DNA from: Pseudooceanicola antarcticus
GTDB lineage: Bacteria > Pseudomonadota > Alphaproteobacteria > Rhodobacterales > Rhodobacteraceae
DNA: 64,000 nt
Assembly (NCBI RefSeq): GCF_900215355.1
Contig: NZ_OBEA01000003.1
Span: 186,001 to 250,000 of the forward strand
Direction: 5' to 3'
Made by a program: the position numbers and the translations under genes. Shown here one piece after another: positions 1 to 8,393 of the stretch (the stretch's first letter is position 1; each line of letters begins with the position of its first letter). Below the pieces are notes generated by a model. That model was not told the origin of the DNA. It did no database searches and worked only from the letters and a program-made list of their open reading frames with translations.

Positions 1-394
1 TCGGCTGGGGCTTGGCGTGGGTGACCGGATCGGAGGTGATGAATGCCGTCAGGAAGAACACGATGACGGTGAAGGTCTCGGCCGCGAAGAGCACAAGCGC
101 CGCCGCAAGGGACACCGGATCGTCGAGCGCGGGCAGCGTCTCGAACAGGCGCCACAGCCAGTAGCGCAGGACGAAAACGCCCGCGACCGACATCACGATG
201 ACCCGAATGGAGATCTTGAACCCGACGAAGGGTTTGAGCCCGTAGATCAGCGCGGACGTCACCAGGGCCAGCAGCCCCTGCGTGCCAACCGAGATCGGGA
301 CCGAGGCAAGGAAGAACAGCGGAACCGCGAGAATGGCCCAGGTGCAGAGCAACAGGAGCCGTACCGCCGAAAGGGAAGAGGAATTCCTGCTCAT
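1..394 (-). CDS. bcsA: Cellulose synthase catalytic subunit BcsA, N-terminal part (cut by window edge)
   Basis: Only the first ~131 codons are present; the gene continues past the left edge. BcsA is the inner-membrane family-2 glycosyltransferase that polymerises UDP-glucose and passes the chain through its own channel. The minus-strand product starts MSRNSSSLSAV and has hydrophobic segments near residues 12-34, 38-52, 62-78 and 90-115. It carries LRYWLWRLFETLP, a segment typical of BcsA ahead of the glycosyltransferase domain. The ATG overlaps the bcsN stop in ATGA, so the two genes are probably translationally coupled. The catalytic motifs and PilZ domain lie outside the window and cannot be checked. 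Confidence 0.85.
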   Translation of the reverse strand, partial: MSRNSSSLSAVRLLLLCTWAILAVPLFFLASVPISVGTQGLLALVTSALIYGLKPFVGFKISIRVIVMSVAGVFVLRYWLWRLFETLPALDDPVSLAAALVLFAAETFTVIVFFLTAFITSDPVTHAKPQP

Positions 395-1122
395 GGTCGC
401 GGCGCCGCCAGCGGAGAAAGCATGCGCGGCGCTGCCGAGGGCGCGGTGCTTGTCGTGGCGAAACGCACCGCATCCGCGCCAATCGGCGCCAGGGCGGTTT
501 CCTCGTCGCCATTGATGCAGTTGCGCAGCAGGATATCCATGACGTTGGCATTGGCCGCGAGCGTTCTCATGGTCTTGTCCACGCGCCGGAAAGCAAGGAC
601 GCAGGTCAGGCCCGCGTTGTTGGTCCAGCGCGCCCAGCTCATGCTGCCGAAGCCGTCTTCGATCGTGCGCAGTGTCAGCGTGTCAAAGGCGCCGAAGGGG
701 TAGGGCGTTCCACCGGCAAGCTCCAGCAGCGCGTCGGGTTGGAAACGCGTGTTCAGGACCAGGGGGGATCTGTCTGCGCGCAGCAGCATGACGTTCTCTC
801 CGCGCATGGCGGTACGGTTGGGCAGCAGGATGCGCTGCTCGGTCACGTTCTTTTCGCGGCGCTCGAGAACCAGCTGGATCTTGTCGAAACCGATCCAGGA
901 CTCAGAGAGCGATTGCTGCCGGAAGGAAGTCACCTCCTGGGCCCCTTGCGGGGTCGGGAAGAGGTCAGGCACAGCACTACAGGACGCGAGGAAGAGCAGG
1001 AATATGCTCGCAAGCGCAACGCGACGTCTCGGGGTAGGCCGGCTGTCAGTTGGGCTGAAGATGAAACGTGTCAAACTGGCACCGAAATCTGCGTGAGGCA
1101 GCTTGCCTGCTGGGATCGACAC
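391..1122 (-). CDS. bcsN: Cellulose biosynthesis protein BcsN-like lipoprotein
   Basis: This 243-residue protein immediately precedes bcsA, the place of bcsN in type III cellulose operons of alphaproteobacteria. The N-terminus has a basic stretch (TPRRR), a hydrophobic core and a lipobox ending LASC, with the lipidated Cys at about residue 48, so it is probably a periplasm-facing lipoprotein. The 48 residues before the Cys are long for a signal peptide. The GTG start at 1122 may be too early, and an in-frame TTG about 16 codons later would give a more usual length. BcsN has no well-defined biochemical role. The family call rests on position plus remembered similarity (the segment around SMSWARWTNNAG). 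A hypothetical secreted protein is the fallback. Confidence 0.7.
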   Translation of the reverse strand: MSIPAGKLPHADFGASLTRFIFSPTDSRPTPRRRVALASIFLLFLASCSAVPDLFPTPQGAQEVTSFRQQSLSESWIGFDKIQLVLERREKNVTEQRILLPNRTAMRGENVMLLRADRSPLVLNTRFQPDALLELAGGTPYPFGAFDTLTLRTIEDGFGSMSWARWTNNAGLTCVLAFRRVDKTMRTLAANANVMDILLRNCINGDEETALAPIGADAVRFATTSTAPSAAPRMLSPLAAPRP

Positions 1123-1158
1123 CTGCCGGGCCCGGATAAATTTATGTCTGTTGTCATG

Positions 1159-1187
1159 ACTATATGTAGCATCTTCGACGTTAGCAA
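1159..1187 (-). promoter_or_regulatory. Candidate sigma-70 promoter for bcsN-bcsA
   Basis: On the minus strand a -35 TTGCTA (1187-1182) is followed after exactly 17 nt by a -10 TATAGT (1164-1159). Transcription would start about 30 nt upstream of the bcsN GTG. The stretch is noticeably AT-richer than its surroundings. The rest of 1123-1383 shows no gene. Confidence 0.5.
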
Positions 1188-1383
1188 CGAGCGATGAAGC
1201 CAGAGAGTTGCAGCTTGCGAAATTGCCTTGGAATTGTGCCCGGCCGGACCAAGGCGCTATGGCGCCCGCTGTCCCGAAGCGGCGCAGGTTGGCCCCCCTG
1301 TTCAGGGCGAACGGGCGCGGGCAGCTCGGGCAGGCCGACCCGGTGGTGCCGCGCGGGCACCAGCCGGGCGTGGGGGCGGGCCG

Positions 1384-2190
1384 TCAGCCCTGGGGCTTGC
1401 CGTGGCCCAGCACGGCCAGGGCCTGGGCATGCAACTCGGCGCTGGCGGCTGCGATGACCTTGCCCTCGGAGGCCAGGGTCAGCGGCTGGCCGTCCCAGTC
1501 GGTGATCACGCCACCCGCGCCTTCGATGACCGGCACAAGCGCCATGTAGTCGTAGGGATGCAGGTTCATCTCGAACAGCAGATCCACATGTCCCGAGGCC
1601 AGAAGGCCATAGGCATAGCAATCGCCGCCGAAGCGCCGCATCGCCACTTTCTTCGAGAGTGCCTCGAAATGCGCCAGTCCGGCGGCGTCGAAGCTGTCGG
1701 GGCTGGTGGTATAGAGTATCGCCTCACCCAGGTTCTGCCGCCCGCTGGTGCGGCAGGGCACGCCGTTGAACCGCGAGGGCGCACCGCTCTGGCCGGTCCA
1801 GCGTTCGCCCGTGGGCGGGATCGAGATCACCCCGACATCGGGCACGCCGCCTGAAAGACAGGCAATCAGCGTGCCGAAGCTGGGCATGCCGGAGAGAAAG
1901 CTCTTGGTGCCGTCGATCGGGTCGATGACCCAGATCCGTTCTGCGTCGAGGCGGGCGTCCTCATGCTCTTCACCAAGGATGCCATGGGTCGGAAAAGCCT
2001 TGGAAATATGCGTCCGCATCTCGGCCTCGATGGCGCGATCAGCCTGCGTCACGGGCGAATCGTCGGCCTTGGCCTCGATATCCAGCGGCTTGCGGAAGTA
2101 GGTCATGGCCATGGCGTCGGTGGTATCCGCAAGGCTGGCGGCGAAGTCCGCCAGGCGGTCCGTTTCGGGGAGGGGCGTAGTGGTCTGCAT
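1384..2190 (-). CDS. Inositol-monophosphatase-family phosphatase (histidinol-phosphatase HisN-like)
   Basis: The 268-residue product has the Mg2+-binding motifs of the IMPase superfamily: GEEHE near residue 75, WVIDPIDGTKSF near 88-99, and a C-terminal LHPYDYMALVPVIEGAGG. In most family members the last motif reads WD; the PYD form is common in alphaproteobacterial proteins annotated as HisN. The substrate is a phosphomonoester such as histidinol phosphate or inositol phosphate. The gene is not in a his operon. It is divergent from an importer of the phosphonate/phosphate-ester class, so a role in dephosphorylating an imported compound is a real alternative to histidine synthesis. The start follows a GAGGAA ribosome-binding site. 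Confidence 0.8.
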   Translation of the reverse strand: MQTTTPLPETDRLADFAASLADTTDAMAMTYFRKPLDIEAKADDSPVTQADRAIEAEMRTHISKAFPTHGILGEEHEDARLDAERIWVIDPIDGTKSFLSGMPSFGTLIACLSGGVPDVGVISIPPTGERWTGQSGAPSRFNGVPCRTSGRQNLGEAILYTTSPDSFDAAGLAHFEALSKKVAMRRFGGDCYAYGLLASGHVDLLFEMNLHPYDYMALVPVIEGAGGVITDWDGQPLTLASEGKVIAAASAELHAQALAVLGHGKPQG

Positions 2191-2240
2191 GGAAATTCCT
2201 CAGTTCCGGGAGCGCGCAGGCTGCGGATGCCCGCCCTGGT

Positions 2241-2258
2241 ATTTATCTGTAGACAAAT
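2241..2258. promoter_or_regulatory. Imperfect palindrome, candidate operator in divergent region
   Basis: ATTTATCTGTAGACAAAT matches its own reverse complement at 14 of 18 positions. It sits in an AT-rich part of the 215-bp gap between the divergent phosphatase and transporter genes. It could bind the DeoR regulator encoded at the end of the transporter operon or a GntR-type regulator. The assignment is inferred from symmetry and position only. Confidence 0.4.
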
Positions 2259-2405
2259 GCCACAAAAGTGCAAGACTACACATATTGCCCCAAACTGACG
2301 TCGGGTATTCCTCGCGTTCGGGCAGCAACGGGTCGGGTCTCTTCAAGGCCCGCGGACGACCGGGCGTAGATCCGGACAAGGATGTGGACCAACAAGGAGA
2401 TGATC

Positions 2406-3413
2406 ATGAAAAACTGGATTCCGACCACTGCACTATCCATTGCGGCCCTCGCCGTCGCGGCCCCTGTGCTGGCCGATGAGCTGACGGTCTATACCGCGCT
2501 CGAGGAAGAAGAGATCGCGGCCTATGTCGAGGCGGCGCAGGCGGCGATGCCCGACACCGAGATCAACGTGCTGCGCCTGTCCACCGGCAAGCTGGGCGCG
2601 CGGCTGCTGGCCGAGGCGGGCAACCCGCAGGCCGACGTGATCTGGGGCTGGGCGGTCAGCGCCATGATGGATCCCCAGATCCTCGAGATGCTGGAACCCT
2701 ACGCGGCCAAGGGCGTCGACGTGCTGCCCGAGACCTTCCGCGATGCGGATGGCAAGTGGTTCGCCCCCATCGGCTACATGGGCGCCTTCTGCGTGAACAC
2801 CGCGCGGCTGGAAGAAAAGGGCCTGACCATGCCGACCAGCTGGGCCGACCTGGAAGACCCGGCCTTCGAGGGCGAGGTGCTGATGCCCGACCCCAACTCC
2901 TCGGGCACCGGCTACCTGCACGTGAACGCCGTGCTGCAAAGCATGGGCGCCGAGGCTGGCTGGGCGCAGCTGGAAGCGGTCGATCCCAACATGGCGCAAT
3001 ACACCTCTTCGGGCTCCAAGCCCTGCAAGTCGGCGCGCGTCGGCGAATATACCGTCGGCATCTCGCTGGCCTTCACCGCCATGCAGTCGATCGAAGAGGG
3101 CTACCCCCTGGCCATGGTCTTCCCCGAAGGTGGCGTGGGCTATGAGCTCGAGGCCTCTGGCCTGATGGCCAGCACCGACAACCCCGAGGGCGCCAAGGCC
3201 TTCCTTGACTGGACCATGTCCGATGAGGCCATCGCTCTCTACCAGGAGTACAAGGCCCTGATCACCGTGCCGGGTGTCGATGCCTCTGCCGCGGCCGAGG
3301 CCGCCGGTCTGCCCGCCGATATCTCGACCGTGCTGGCCGAGGTGGACTTCGTGAAGGCCGCCGCCGACCAGACCGCCGTGAAGGCCGAGTGGAAAGAGAA
3401 GTTCGGCCGCTGA
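2406..3413 (+). CDS. Periplasmic binding protein of 2-aminoethylphosphonate-type ABC importer
   Basis: The 335-residue protein has a signal peptide ending PVLA before DELTVYTA. It carries features I know from the PhnS2/AepX family of 2-aminoethylphosphonate-binding proteins: NPQADVIWG, LEPYAAKG, MPDPNSSGTGYL, SSGSKPC and a C-terminal WKEKFGR. It would capture the ligand in the periplasm and deliver it to the permease encoded downstream. The start at 2406 is preferred over an in-frame upstream ATG because AAGGAG lies just before it and the signal peptide begins there. Related families bind iron(III) or sugar phosphates (Fbp/AfuA). No phnW/phnX degradation genes are nearby, so the true ligand is uncertain. 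Confidence 0.75.
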   Translation: MKNWIPTTALSIAALAVAAPVLADELTVYTALEEEEIAAYVEAAQAAMPDTEINVLRLSTGKLGARLLAEAGNPQADVIWGWAVSAMMDPQILEMLEPYAAKGVDVLPETFRDADGKWFAPIGYMGAFCVNTARLEEKGLTMPTSWADLEDPAFEGEVLMPDPNSSGTGYLHVNAVLQSMGAEAGWAQLEAVDPNMAQYTSSGSKPCKSARVGEYTVGISLAFTAMQSIEEGYPLAMVFPEGGVGYELEASGLMASTDNPEGAKAFLDWTMSDEAIALYQEYKALITVPGVDASAAAEAAGLPADISTVLAEVDFVKAAADQTAVKAEWKEKFGR

Positions 3414-3422
3414 GGCCGGACA

Positions 3423-3446
3423 TCGGGGCGGCCCCGGCCGCCCCGA
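3423..3446 (+). promoter_or_regulatory. Intercistronic hairpin after binding-protein gene
   Basis: A perfect 10-bp GC stem (TCGGGGCGGC / GCCGCCCCGA) with a 4-nt loop follows the binding-protein stop by about 10 nt, with no T-tract. Such hairpins often stabilise the upstream message or partly block read-through, so that binding protein exceeds the membrane components. Confidence 0.6.
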
Positions 3447-3498
3447 CCCCTTGCAGGCGGTCGCGGGCCACCTGCGCGCCCAAGGAAAGCAAGACCCA

Positions 3499-4533
3499 AT
3501 GTACCTGACCGTCCGCGATGCCACCAAGACCTACGGCCAATTCACTGCGCTAGATCGCGTCTCGATCGGGATCGAGAAGGGCGAGTTCGTCTGCCTGCTA
3601 GGCCCCTCGGGCTGCGGCAAGACCACGCTTCTGCGGCTGATCGCCGGCCTGGCCGAACTCGACGGCGGCGAGATCACCCTGGAGGGCGCAAACCTCTCCG
3701 AGCTGCCGGCGCGCAAGCGCGGCTTCGGCATCGTCTTCCAGTCCTATTCGCTCTTTCCCAACATGACGGTGGCCGAGAACATCGGCTACGGGCTGAAGAT
3801 CCGTGGCACCGCCAGGGGCGATATCGCCGCCCGCGTCGCAGAGCTGCTGGAGCTGGTGAAGCTGCCCCAGGTCGCGCAGAAGTTGCCTGGCCAGCTGTCG
3901 GGTGGGCAACAACAACGCATCGCCCTGGCGCGGGCCATCGCGGTCAATCCCCGCGTGCTGCTGCTGGACGAGCCGCTCTCGGCGCTCGACGCCAAGGTGC
4001 GCGCAGAGCTGCGCGACGAGATCCGCCATGTGCAGCGCTCCCTCGGCATTCCGACGCTGATGGTCACCCATGACCAGGAAGAGGCGCTGGCGCTGGCCGA
4101 CAAGATCATCTGCATGAACCACGGTATCGTGGTGCAGGCGGGCACGCCCGAGGATCTCTACCACCGCCCAGCCACCCGATTCGTGGCCGAGTTCATGGGC
4201 ATCAGCAACCTGCTCAGGCCCGAAGAGGTCTCTGTGCTCTTTCCCGACCTGCTGGCAAGCCGGCCCGCGGCCAAGGGCGCGCAGCTGGCCTGCATCCGCC
4301 CCGAGCAGATCGACCTCACGCCGGCAGAAGATGGCGCGGCCAGGGTGCGCAACATCAGTTTCCTCGGCAACCTGCGCCGACTCGAGGTCGAGAGCCCCAT
4401 CGGGCTGCTGACCGTCGAGACCCATGGCTCGAACCCCTGCCGCACGGGCCAGCGCGTGGCGCTGAGCGTCGCGCCGGACGCCTGCACCTGGGTCCTGGAC
4501 GATGCCTCCGCACCCAAGGCGGCCCAGGCATGA
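3499..4533 (+). CDS. ABC importer ATP-binding protein (2-aminoethylphosphonate/Fbp type)
   Basis: This 344-residue ATPase energises the importer. It has Walker A GPSGCGKTT near residue 37, the Q-loop in FQSYSLFPNMTVAEN, signature LSGGQQQR, Walker B LLLDEP, the D-loop SALDAK and switch His in VTHDQ. About 100 C-terminal residues, including CIRPEQIDL, form the TOBE-like regulatory domain of long importer ATPases. The ATG at 3499 begins the canonical MYLTVRDATKTYG; an upstream in-frame start lacks a ribosome-binding site. The stop overlaps the permease start by ATGA. Confidence 0.85.
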   Translation: MYLTVRDATKTYGQFTALDRVSIGIEKGEFVCLLGPSGCGKTTLLRLIAGLAELDGGEITLEGANLSELPARKRGFGIVFQSYSLFPNMTVAENIGYGLKIRGTARGDIAARVAELLELVKLPQVAQKLPGQLSGGQQQRIALARAIAVNPRVLLLDEPLSALDAKVRAELRDEIRHVQRSLGIPTLMVTHDQEEALALADKIICMNHGIVVQAGTPEDLYHRPATRFVAEFMGISNLLRPEEVSVLFPDLLASRPAAKGAQLACIRPEQIDLTPAEDGAARVRNISFLGNLRRLEVESPIGLLTVETHGSNPCRTGQRVALSVAPDACTWVLDDASAPKAAQA

Positions 4534-6215
4534 GCCTGCAGGAGGGGACCCCGGCGCGGTCCAGACGCGCGCCCTTCGATGCCGACCGGCTGCTGACCCT
4601 GGCCTGCGTGGGCCTGCCGCTTCTGGGGCTGGTGCTGTTCTTCGCCTATCCGATGCTGATCGTCTTCCTGCGCTCGATCACGGTCGGAGACAGCTATGGC
4701 CTGGGCAATTACGTCGAGGTGCTGGGCTCTTCGGGGTTCTGGCGCGCGACGCGGCATTCGCTCGTCATGGGCGGGGCGACGACCCTGCTGAGCGTGCTTC
4801 TCGGCTTCATCATCGCCCAGGGGCTCTATCGCTGTGCCTTTCCGGGCAAGTGGCTGATCCGCGGCATCATCGTTCTGCCGCTGCTGGCGCCCTCGCTGGT
4901 GCAGGCCCTGGGCCTGATCTTCCTTCTGGGCCGCAACGGCGTCATCAGCCGGGCCATCGGGGTCGAGATCGACATCTACGGCTTCTGGGGTCTGCTGATC
5001 GCCAATACGCTCTATGCGCTGCCGCAGGCGGTGATGATCATCGGCGCGGCGCTGGTGCTGCTGGATGCGCGCACCTACGAGGCCGCCGATGTCATGGGGG
5101 CCTCGCCCTGGCGGCAGTTCCGCGACCTGACGATCCCCTCGGCGCGCTTCGGCATCCTGAACGCGGGCTTCGTCTGCTTCACCATCACCATCACCGACTT
5201 CGGCAACGCCGCGGTGATCGGCGGGGATTACTCTGTCCTTGCCACAGAAATCTACAGCCAGGTGGTGGGCCAGAGGAATTTCAACATGGGGGCCGTGGTG
5301 GGGATCATGCTGCTGCTGCCCACGGTGCTTTCCTACGCCATCGAGCGCCAGGCCATGAAACGCCAGCAGGCCAACCAGATGACCGGGCAGGTGCCCTATC
5401 GCCCGGATTTCGCGCCGCTGCGCGATCTCGGCATGGCGGCACTGTCGCTGCTGATCTGCGCCTGTATCGTCGCGGTGATCGGCATCGTGGTCTATGCCAG
5501 CTTCGTCACCCTCTGGCCCTACAACATGTCGCTGTCGCCCAAGCACTACGACATCACCCTGGCAGGCGGATATTCCTCGCTCTGGATGACCATCGTGATC
5601 TCTCTCGCGGCGGCGGCGGGGGGCACCATTGGCGTCTTCCTGCTGGGTCTCGGCCTCAGGCGGCTGCCGCAGGCGCTTGCCCAGCCGATCCAGGCGCTGG
5701 CCGCGATGCCCGCGGCGGTGCCGGGGATGGTGCTGGGCCTGGCCTACATCCTGACCTTCAATTCGACCGCGACGCCGCTCTACCTGCTCTATGGCACGGC
5801 GGCGCTGATCGGGATCGTCAACTTCTACCACTACCATACCCAGGCCTTCCTGACGGTTATGACCGGCTTCCGCCAGCTGCCCCCGGCACTGGAAGAGGCC
5901 GCCGGCAGCCTCGGCGCGGGCCTCGGGCGCACCGCCCGAGATATCGTCGCCCCCTTCATCGCGCCGATGCTGGTCTCGGTCTTCTTCTTCCTCTTCATGC
6001 GCTCCATGGTCACGCTCTCGGCGGTGGTCTTCCTGACCACGCCCGAGCTGAGCGTCGCCGCCGTGACGATCATGCGGCTGGACGATGCCGGGCTGACTTC
6101 GCAGGCGGCGGCCTTCTCGACCTGCGTCATGGCGGTTGTCTGTCTTGCCATCCTCTCCATGAAGGCCATTCTGGCGCTGATGCAGCGTGGCAACCGAAGC
6201 AAGGGGATGGCCTGA
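4530..6215 (+). CDS. Double-domain ABC importer permease (PhnU2/FbpB type)
   Basis: The 561-residue protein is a fused permease with about twelve hydrophobic segments in two homologous halves. Each half has an EAA loop contacting the ATPase: YEAADVMGASPWRQF near residue 190 and LEEAAGSLGAGLGRT near 455. This two-in-one layout and length are typical of putative 2-aminoethylphosphonate and iron/hexose-phosphate importers, which need only one permease gene. It is translationally coupled to the ATPase (ATGA) and overlaps the following regulator start by one base. Confidence 0.82.
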   Translation: MSLQEGTPARSRRAPFDADRLLTLACVGLPLLGLVLFFAYPMLIVFLRSITVGDSYGLGNYVEVLGSSGFWRATRHSLVMGGATTLLSVLLGFIIAQGLYRCAFPGKWLIRGIIVLPLLAPSLVQALGLIFLLGRNGVISRAIGVEIDIYGFWGLLIANTLYALPQAVMIIGAALVLLDARTYEAADVMGASPWRQFRDLTIPSARFGILNAGFVCFTITITDFGNAAVIGGDYSVLATEIYSQVVGQRNFNMGAVVGIMLLLPTVLSYAIERQAMKRQQANQMTGQVPYRPDFAPLRDLGMAALSLLICACIVAVIGIVVYASFVTLWPYNMSLSPKHYDITLAGGYSSLWMTIVISLAAAAGGTIGVFLLGLGLRRLPQALAQPIQALAAMPAAVPGMVLGLAYILTFNSTATPLYLLYGTAALIGIVNFYHYHTQAFLTVMTGFRQLPPALEEAAGSLGAGLGRTARDIVAPFIAPMLVSVFFFLFMRSMVTLSAVVFLTTPELSVAAVTIMRLDDAGLTSQAAAFSTCVMAVVCLAILSMKAILALMQRGNRSKGMA

Positions 6216-6964
6216 TGTGGGCAAAGGAGCGCCACCAGAGGATTCTGTCGATGCTGGCCGCCAACCAGCAGGTCAGCGCCAATGACCTGGCAGGCATGCT
6301 GGGCGTGTCGCGCGAAACCGTGCGCCGCGACCTGGTCGACCTGGAAGAGATCGGCAAGGTGGCCCGCGTCCATGGCGGGGCCGTCCTGCCAGAGGCCCGG
6401 ACGGAGGATCCCTTCAGCCAGCGCATGGCGACCCAGGTGCGGGCGAAATCCGAGATCGCCAAGAAGGCCGTCGGGCTGATCCAGCCGGGGCAGTCGATCA
6501 TGGTGGACGCGGGCTCGACCACGGCGGTGTTCGCGCGCGAGCTGGCCAAGGTGCCTGGCGTTTCCGTGGTCACCAATTCTCTCGACGTGGCCACCACCTT
6601 GCAGGCGGGCGGGCTGGATGTGCTTCTGCTGGGCGGCAGGATCGCCGCCGATGTACCCGCAACGATGGGAGAGCTGACCCTTTCCGAGATCCGCCGCTTC
6701 CAGGTGGATCTCTGCTTTTCGGCCCCCGTGGCGCTGCACCCGGCGAAGGGCGCCTTCTTCTACGATCTGCAAGAGGCCGAGATCTCCATCGCCATGGCGG
6801 CGCAGGCTCGGCATACGGTGGTGCTTGCCCATCACACCAAGCTGGGAGCAACCAGCCGCGTCAGGTCCTGGGAGGCCGCAGAGATCGGCACCCTGGTCAC
6901 CAACCGCGCCGCCCCCGAGACCCTGCTGGAGCAGTTCCGGGGCGCCGGGGTGGAGGTGGTCTGA
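6215..6964 (+). CDS. DeoR-family transcriptional regulator
   Basis: The 249-residue protein starts with a DeoR winged helix-turn-helix (RILSMLAANQQVSANDLAGM then SRETVRRDL) followed by RVHGGAV. It continues into the C-terminal sugar-phosphate-binding DeoR domain with VDAGSTTAVFA and VVTNSLDVA. DeoR proteins usually repress carbohydrate or phospho-sugar operons and are released by a phosphorylated ligand. Its place as last gene of the importer operon, overlapping the permease stop in TGATG, suggests it controls this operon and perhaps the divergent phosphatase. It ends 17 bp from the convergent thiX stop. Confidence 0.88.
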   Translation: MWAKERHQRILSMLAANQQVSANDLAGMLGVSRETVRRDLVDLEEIGKVARVHGGAVLPEARTEDPFSQRMATQVRAKSEIAKKAVGLIQPGQSIMVDAGSTTAVFARELAKVPGVSVVTNSLDVATTLQAGGLDVLLLGGRIAADVPATMGELTLSEIRRFQVDLCFSAPVALHPAKGAFFYDLQEAEISIAMAAQARHTVVLAHHTKLGATSRVRSWEAAEIGTLVTNRAAPETLLEQFRGAGVEVV

Positions 6965-6981
6965 AGACCGCGCTTTCGGGC

Positions 6982-7701
6982 CTACATCCTGAGCCGGCGC
7001 AGCAGCCGGTCCATAGTGAGGTTCAGCACAAGCGTCATCGCCACGATCAGGATCAGCGCGGCAAAGAGCAGCTCGATCCGCATGCGGGCATTGGACATCA
7101 ACATCAGGTAGCCCAGTCCCTTCGAGGCCCCGACCCATTCGCCGATCACCGCCCCCGTGGGGGCATAGGTCACGGCGATCCGCAGCCCCGCGCCGAGATG
7201 CGGCAGGGCATGGGGCAGGCGCAGCCAGAGCAGCGCGCGCCACGGCGAGGCCTCCGACAGCCGCGCCAGGTCCAGCACCTCAGCCGGGGTCGAGGCCAGC
7301 CCGTCGCGCAGCCCCGAGGCCACCGGGAAGAACACCAGAAGAACCGTCATCGCCACCTTGGGCGCGGGGCCATAGCCCATCCACAAGGTCAGCACCGGCG
7401 CCAGCACGAAGACCGGCAGCGCCTGCGAGGCCACCAGGGCAGGGCGCGAGAGGCGCTCGAACCGGGGCGAGAGGCTGGTGGTCATCGCCACGCCCCCGCC
7501 CAGCAGAAGGCCGATGCCCAGGCCCATCAGGACCTCTGAAAGGGTGACCAGTAGATGGGTCCAGAGCAGGGCCCTATCCGCCACCAGCGCCTCTGCCACC
7601 GCCAGGGGCGCGGGCAGGATATAGGGCGGCACCTGCCCCGAGAGCGTCAGCGCCTGCCAGAGCAGCAGCGGCAGCAGGAGGGGCAGCGCGCGCCTTATCA
7701 T
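6982..7701 (-). CDS. thiX: HMP-precursor ABC transporter permease ThiX
   Basis: This 239-residue BPD_transp_1 permease has about six membrane segments, with the EAA-loop equivalent near LSEASPWRALLWLRLPHALPHLG. As the last gene of the thiamine salvage operon it forms the membrane channel of ThiXYZ, which takes up pyrimidine precursors such as formylaminopyrimidine. The start overlaps the ATPase stop by four bases. The specific assignment rests on the operon; the fold itself is shared with sulfonate and nitrate permeases. Confidence 0.82.
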   Translation of the reverse strand: MIRRALPLLLPLLLWQALTLSGQVPPYILPAPLAVAEALVADRALLWTHLLVTLSEVLMGLGIGLLLGGGVAMTTSLSPRFERLSRPALVASQALPVFVLAPVLTLWMGYGPAPKVAMTVLLVFFPVASGLRDGLASTPAEVLDLARLSEASPWRALLWLRLPHALPHLGAGLRIAVTYAPTGAVIGEWVGASKGLGYLMLMSNARMRIELLFAALILIVAMTLVLNLTMDRLLRRLRM

Positions 7702-8393
7702 GCCGCCTCGCTCAACCGGGCCAGAAGCGCGGCGGCGGCCAGGGCCAGCTCGGTATCGCCCATGGGGCGGGGATGTGGCGGGGCGAGCGGCGGCAGGGGC
7801 TCGAGCCGCTGATCCCGCAGCAGGTAGATGCGATCGCCAAGGCGCAGGGCCTCGGCGGGATCATGGGTGACCATCAGCACCTGCCGACCGCGCAGGGCGG
7901 TGTGGGCCAGGGTCTGCATGGCGGCGCGGCGGGCGGGGTCGAGGGCCGAGAAGGGCTCGTCCAGCAGCACCAGCGGGGCCTCGTCGAAAAGCGCGCGGGC
8001 CAGCGCGACCCGCTGCCGCTCGCCGCCGGAAAGCTCTGCCGGGCGGGCCTCGTCGCGCCCCGCCAGCCCGACCGAGGCCAGTAGCTCTGCGGCGCGCGCC
8101 GGGTCGGGCGCCTGCCCGCGCAGCCGGGCCATGAGCTGCACATTGGCCGAAAGGCTCAGCCGCTCCTGCAGGAGATCGCGCTGTGCCATCCAGCCGATGC
8201 GCTCGGGCACCTCGCGCCAGCCTTCCAGCCGGGCAGAGACCTCCAGCCCGGCCAGAAGGCGCAGCAGCGTCGACTTGCCCGCGCCCGAGGGACCGAGCAG
8301 GCAGGTCCAGCCGGGGGCGAGCCGCAGCGCCGCATCGCGCAGCAGCACCCGCCCGCCAAGCCGGACCGTGCCGCCCAGACCGTGGGGGCTCAC
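7698..8393 (-). CDS. thiZ: HMP-precursor ABC transporter ATPase ThiZ
   Basis: The 231-residue ATPase has Walker A GPSGAGKST, signature LSGGERQR, Walker B LVLLDEP and switch THD. I place the start at the GTG (8393), which overlaps the thiY stop in GTGA, because the reading frame upstream lies inside thiY and the ABC fold begins directly after it. It is short for the family but complete. It powers ThiXYZ import of thiamine pyrimidine precursors. Confidence 0.82.
   Translation of the reverse strand: MSPHGLGGTVRLGGRVLLRDAALRLAPGWTCLLGPSGAGKSTLLRLLAGLEVSARLEGWREVPERIGWMAQRDLLQERLSLSANVQLMARLRGQAPDPARAAELLASVGLAGRDEARPAELSGGERQRVALARALFDEAPLVLLDEPFSALDPARRAAMQTLAHTALRGRQVLMVTHDPAEALRLGDRIYLLRDQRLEPLPPLAPPHPRPMGDTELALAAAALLARLSEAA

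Noticed and set aside
1350-1366. Terminator of the phosphatase gene (GGTGCC/GGCACC hairpin)
   Set aside because: Short stem with no T-tract on the minus strand in a generally GC-rich stretch.
4158-6224. 688-codon minus-strand frame opposite the permease gene
   Set aside because: His/Gln/Arg-rich antisense shadow of a clear membrane protein with coupled starts.
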